A model generated the notes under the pieces. That model worked only from the letters and a program-made list of their open reading frames with translations, was not told the origin of the DNA and made no database searches. From the NCBI RefSeq assembly GCF_022227845.1, contig NZ_JAJNQN010000006.1:62001-126000 (forward strand): DNA of 64,000 nt. Direction: 5' to 3'. This DNA is from Ectothiorhodospira lacustris (GTDB lineage: Bacteria > Pseudomonadota > Gammaproteobacteria > Ectothiorhodospirales > Ectothiorhodospiraceae). This document shows positions 60,707 through 64,000 of the stretch, one piece after another. The position numbers and the translations under genes are program-made. How positions within the stretch are numbered: the stretch's first letter is position 1; each line of letters begins with the position of its first letter.

Positions 60707-61963
60707 ATGCGCGTACTCTATTCCCTGATCCTCTATGTCATCACGCCGCTGGTGCTGGCGCGGCTGCTCCAGCGCAGCCGCGCCAATCCGGATTATCGTC
60801 ACCGCTGGAGGGAGCGCCTGGGCTGGTCGCCCCACCTGCCGGCGCGGCCCCGGCTGTGGGTGCATGCGGTCTCGGTGGGGGAGGTGGCGGCCGCCGCGGC
60901 GCTGGTGGCAGGGCTGCGGCGGCGGTTCCCCGGGCATGCCATCCTGATGACCACCACCACCCCTACCGGTTCCGCCGAGGTGATCCGGCGTTTCGGGAAT
61001 TCGGTGGAACACTGTTATCTGCCCTATGATCTGCCCGATGGGGTGGCCCGCTTTCTGGCACGGGCGCGTCCCGAGCGGCTGCTGGTGATGGAGACCGAAC
61101 TGTGGCCCAATCTGTATCGGGCCTGTGCCCGCCGGGGCATCCCGGTGATGGTGGTCAATGCCCGCCTGTCGGCCCGTTCTGCCCGTGGCTATGCCCGCAT
61201 CCGGCCCCTGGTTCGGCAGACCCTGGCTCAGGTGTCCGGGATCGCGGCCCGGGGGGAGGAGGATGCCTGCCGTTTTCTGGCCTTGGGTGCCCGGCCGGAT
61301 CAGGTGCGGGTGAGCGGCAACATCAAGTATGACCTGGCCTTGTCCGATGATCTGATCCGGGCCGCGGCCGAGTGGCGTGCACAGGTGGGGGAGCGACCGG
61401 TGTGGATCGCCGCCAGTACCCATCCGGGGGAGGACGAGCCGGTGCTGGCGGCGCACCGCTCCCTGCTGTCCCGTTGGCCCGGAGCCCTGCTGATCCTGGT
61501 GCCTCGCCATCCGGAGCGTTTCGACGCCGTGGCGGCCCTGTGCCGGGCGCAGGGGTTTGCCGTGGCGCGCCGCAGTGCCGGGCTGCCGCCCGAGGCTGGG
61601 GATACGGTATGGCTGGGGGATACCATGGGAGAGCTGATGCGGCTCTACGGGGTGGCCTCGGTGGCCTTCGTGGGGGGCAGTCTGGTACCCACCGGCGGGC
61701 ATAACCCGCTGGAGCCGGCCGCCCATGGGGTGGCGGTGGTGACCGGTCCGCAGGTATTCAATTTCACTGAGGTTTACGAGGCCCTGGACCGGGCTGGGGG
61801 TGTGCGTCGGGTGGCGGATGCCGATGGGCTGGCCGCTGCGGTATCGACCCTGTGGTCGGACCTGGAGGCCCACCGGGCCATCACGGTGGCGGCCCGGCGG
61901 GTCCTGGATGAAAACCGGGGGGCGGTGGACCGGGTACTGGACTGGGTGGATCAGGCCTCTTGA
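60707..61963 (+). CDS. waaA: Kdo transferase
   Basis: WaaA joins Kdo residues to lipid IVA, the first step of the LPS core, at the inner membrane. The 418-residue GT30 enzyme starts MRVLYSLILYVITPLVLARLL (hydrophobic anchor) and has LWVHAVSVGEVAA, TTTTPTGSAEV, MEFE-type METELWPNLYRAC, SGNIKYDL, AASTHPGEDEPVL and GGHNPLEPAAHGVAVVTGP. The frame runs upstream into hldE, but ATG 60707 fits the family. It is cotranscribed with hldE. Confidence 0.96.
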   Translation: MRVLYSLILYVITPLVLARLLQRSRANPDYRHRWRERLGWSPHLPARPRLWVHAVSVGEVAAAAALVAGLRRRFPGHAILMTTTTPTGSAEVIRRFGNSVEHCYLPYDLPDGVARFLARARPERLLVMETELWPNLYRACARRGIPVMVVNARLSARSARGYARIRPLVRQTLAQVSGIAARGEEDACRFLALGARPDQVRVSGNIKYDLALSDDLIRAAAEWRAQVGERPVWIAASTHPGEDEPVLAAHRSLLSRWPGALLILVPRHPERFDAVAALCRAQGFAVARRSAGLPPEAGDTVWLGDTMGELMRLYGVASVAFVGGSLVPTGGHNPLEPAAHGVAVVTGPQVFNFTEVYEALDRAGGVRRVADADGLAAAVSTLWSDLEAHRAITVAARRVLDENRGAVDRVLDWVDQAS

Positions 61964-61981
61964 AGGCCGGTTCGGGCGGGC

Positions 61982-62230
61982 GTCATCCCCGCATAGGTGG
62001 GAGCCGTCACTCCCGCGCAGACGGGAATCCGGGAGAGGCCGTCATTCCCGCGCAGGCGGGAATCCGGGAGAGGCCGTCATTCCCGCGCAGGCGGGAATCC
62101 AGGAGAGGCCGTCATTCCCGCGTAGGCGGGAATCCAGTTATGAACTGAAAGTTCTGGGCTCCCGCTTTCGCGGGAGTGACGGGAAGTGAAACGGGAGTGA
62201 CGGGAAGTGAAACGGGAGTGATTGAAAAGG
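61982..62230. repeat. palindromic intergenic repeat, family A copy 8, most amplified
   Basis: The head unit GTCATTCCCGCGCAGGCGGG plus AATCCGGGAGAGGCC (35 bp) is repeated in tandem at 62006, 62041, 62076 and 62111, with a diverged unit at 61982. The usual second palindrome CTCCCGCTTTCGCGGGAG follows. The tail unit CGGGAGTGACGGGAAGTGAA (21-bp period) occurs at 62171, 62192 and, in part, 62213. No gene lies between waaA and the hydrolase gene. Confidence 0.95.
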
Positions 62231-62323
62231 AACCGGGGGAATGGAAAGGACTCTGGGGTGAAGAACGGCCCGCGCGATGATGGAAAGGCCCCCTGGACGG
62301 ACAGGGGCCTGATCAGGGATTCC

Positions 62324-62896
62324 CTAACGGATCAGGTTCAGGATTTCCTTGAATTTCGGGTGCCGGGAATCTTCCAGCCATTCAAACAGCACCGACTCGA
62401 AATTAGTGATGATCACCCCGGCTCGGGCCATGCGGTCCAGGGCATTGGCCTTGTTGCGCGGATCTCTTGAGCAGACGGCGTCTTCCACCACGAAGACCTG
62501 GAATCCGGCCTCTACCAGCAGCAGGGCGGTCTGCAGGACGCAGACATGGGATTCCATGCCGCAGATCACCACCTGAGGGCGCCCGGCACGCTTCACGGCA
62601 CCCATGATGCCCTCGTCGCGGTAGCAGGAAAATGCGGTCTTCTCCAGCACTTGGACTGCTTCCGGCAGCATGCCCTGGATTTCACCGGCCGTGTGCCCGA
62701 TACCCCCGGGGTATTGTTCGGTCACCGTGACCGGGACGCCCAGCACACCGGCACCCTGGGCCAGACTGCCCGCCCGTCGGTAGACTTCATTGCGGACATC
62801 GGACTCCATGGCCACGGCCAGCTTTGCCTGGATATCCACCACCAGGAGCTGGCTGTGCCTTGCACTGCAAAGGGGGGAGGGATGGGTATGATTCAT
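62324..62896 (-). CDS. isochorismatase-family cysteine hydrolase
   Basis: The 190-residue protein has the family triad: Asp21 (LLVVDIQAKL), Lys86 (VLEKTAFSC) and Cys119 (CGMESHVCVLQT), with the non-proline cis-peptide region before the cysteine. The YcaC-like subgroup fits best; the substrate is unknown. Its ATG overlaps the TolC-family stop by 1 bp (TGATG), so they form one operon. A periplasmic role is unlikely since there is no signal peptide. Confidence 0.9.
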   Translation of the reverse strand: MNHTHPSPLCSARHSQLLVVDIQAKLAVAMESDVRNEVYRRAGSLAQGAGVLGVPVTVTEQYPGGIGHTAGEIQGMLPEAVQVLEKTAFSCYRDEGIMGAVKRAGRPQVVICGMESHVCVLQTALLLVEAGFQVFVVEDAVCSRDPRNKANALDRMARAGVIITNFESVLFEWLEDSRHPKFKEILNLIR

Positions 62897-64000
62897 CAGT
62901 CCAGCCAGGTGTTGATGGTGAGCAGGTCATTCTCGGTCAGGGTCCCTGCGGCCTGTTTCAGGCGCAGGGTATCCAGCAGGTAGTTATAGCGCACCTCGGC
63001 ATAATCCCGTTCGGCCCGGAACACCTGGCGCAGTTCCAGCAGCACGTCCACGGCGGTGCGGGTGCCCACCTCGAATCCGGCCTCGGCGGCTTCGAAGGAG
63101 GCGCGGGTGGATTCCAGGGCCTGCTCCAGGGCATTGACCCGGGAAATGCCGGCGTTCACCGACAGGAAGGCACTGCGGGCCTGGCGTACGGTCTGACGCT
63201 CGGTCAGTTCCAGCTCCTCGCGGGCGGCGTCAAAGTTTTCCCGGGCCTCGCGGGTCAGGGAGCTGGTACGGCCGCCGGTGTAGAGGGGGACCCGCAACTG
63301 GATGCCGATCTGGGTGTCGCGACCGTCGAGAAGGTTACCGGCCGTCTCTCCGCCGGGGGCATTGTGAATATCCCGGTCGGTATAGCCGGCAGAGAGGCCC
63401 AGGGTGGGGTAGTGCCCGGCCCGCTGGCGCTTGATCTCCTCGGCGGCCACCTCGGTGCCGAAGCGGCGGGCGATCAGGCTCAGGTTGGCCTCCAGGGCGG
63501 TTTGCACCCATTGGTCCATATTTGCCGGTTCCGGCGAGACCAGGGGCATGCGTTCCGAGAGCAGGGCCAGTTGCTCGTGGAACTGGCCGGTGATGACCAT
63601 GAGTTCCTCGCCGGCCAGATCCAGGCGGTTCAGGGCGGCGATCTCTTCGGCCACGGCCAGGTCGTACTGGGCCTGGGCTTCCTTGACGTCGGTGATGGCG
63701 ATCAGGCCCACCTCGAAGCGGCGGTCCGCCTGTTCCAGTTGCCGGCCGATGGCCTCCTTTTCCGCGCGGGCGAAGGAGAGGTTGTCCTGGGCCGCCAGTA
63801 CGTTGAAATAGGCCTCTGCCACCCGCAGGATCAGCTCCTGCCGGCTGGCGTCGCGTATCGCGGTGGCTTGGGCGATGCCCAGGTCCGCCTGGCGCAGGAC
63901 CACATAGTTGCGGTGGTCATAGAGGGTCTGGTTCAGGGACAGCTCAAAACTGCTGGTCTGGTAGTCAAACGAGTTTCCGCCCCGCTCGGTATCCGTGTAG
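62896..64000 (-). CDS. TolC-family outer-membrane channel, 5' end outside the window
   Basis: At least 368 residues of the protein are present and the frame is open to the window edge, so the start and signal peptide are missing. It has the repeated coiled-coil pattern of TolC: SFELSLNQTLYDHRNYVVLRQAD near the edge, LEQADRRFEVGLIAITDVKEAQAQYDLA, and the second copy LESTRASFEAAEAGFEVGTRTAVDVLLELR. TolC trimers are the outer-membrane duct of type I secretion and efflux pumps. The isochorismatase-type gene follows with a 1-bp overlap. Confidence 0.92.
   Translation of the reverse strand, partial: YTDTERGGNSFDYQTSSFELSLNQTLYDHRNYVVLRQADLGIAQATAIRDASRQELILRVAEAYFNVLAAQDNLSFARAEKEAIGRQLEQADRRFEVGLIAITDVKEAQAQYDLAVAEEIAALNRLDLAGEELMVITGQFHEQLALLSERMPLVSPEPANMDQWVQTALEANLSLIARRFGTEVAAEEIKRQRAGHYPTLGLSAGYTDRDIHNAPGGETAGNLLDGRDTQIGIQLRVPLYTGGRTSSLTREARENFDAAREELELTERQTVRQARSAFLSVNAGISRVNALEQALESTRASFEAAEAGFEVGTRTAVDVLLELRQVFRAERDYAEVRYNYLLDTLRLKQAAGTLTENDLLTINTWLD

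Noticed and set aside
61982-62230. CRISPR-like appearance of regularly spaced repeats
   Set aside because: Units of 35 and 21 bp are contiguous with no unique spacers, the palindromes belong to the family A element, and no cas gene is present.

Overview
The window is about 64 kb of GC-rich chromosomal DNA from a Gram-negative gammaproteobacterium. Evidence for this is outer-membrane machinery (TamA/TamB, an LpxL-type acyltransferase, WaaA, HldE, a TolC-family channel), ArgA, GlnE, a fused CysN/CysC and a rhombosortase/GlyGly-CTERM pair. Chromatiales/Ectothiorhodospiraceae-like bacteria are plausible, but no marker gene fixes this. I found no rRNA, tRNA, CRISPR array or transposase. Two families of palindromic intergenic repeats fill most of the larger gaps.

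Layout, left third. A two-cysteine DksA and ArgA converge. Next comes a GNAT/papain-like peptidase fusion paired with a long RimK-type ATP-grasp protein. A Fap-like functional-amyloid locus follows (about 4.7-10.7 kb): an Asn/Asp/Ser-rich repeat subunit, two small secreted proteins, an exported C39 peptidase, a FapF-like outer-membrane barrel and a VpsR-like sigma-54 activator. A near-consensus -24/-12 promoter and a 12-bp inverted repeat precede the subunit gene. A DUF192 lipoprotein and a copper-chaperone-like protein, ilvD, a beta-CASP nuclease, tamAB, and a RimB/unknown/RimK set lie between 10.8 and 23 kb. A divergent orphan VgrG follows.

Middle third. An FbpABC-type ferric-iron importer is followed by a three-gene overlapping operon (small unknown protein, HEAT-repeat Ser/Thr kinase, PilT-like ATPase). 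After it come glnE, ilvE, a small zinc-finger protein, and cysD-cysNC for APS/PAPS synthesis. Next to these are an LPG-synthase-type membrane protein, a fusion of a degenerate phosphoesterase with a GT4 glycosyltransferase, and a PAPS-type sulfotransferase; a sulfated or modified cell-surface glycan is a reasonable inference.

Right third. A rhombosortase, a META-domain lipoprotein and a trypsin-like protease carrying the matching C-terminal sorting signal sit between two near-identical 89-bp direct repeats. Then come surface-polysaccharide genes (three paralogous GT4 enzymes, a GT2 and a Stealth phosphotransferase), followed by lipid A/LPS core genes (GT9, GT4, GT39, LpxL family, hldE, waaA). 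The window ends with an isochorismatase-family hydrolase and a TolC-family gene cut by the window edge.

The strongest candidates for new biology are the Fap-like locus with its sigma-54 control, the HEAT-kinase/PilT operon, the pseudo-phosphoesterase/glycosyltransferase fusion, and a repeat family whose flanks have been separately amplified into short tandem arrays at almost every copy.
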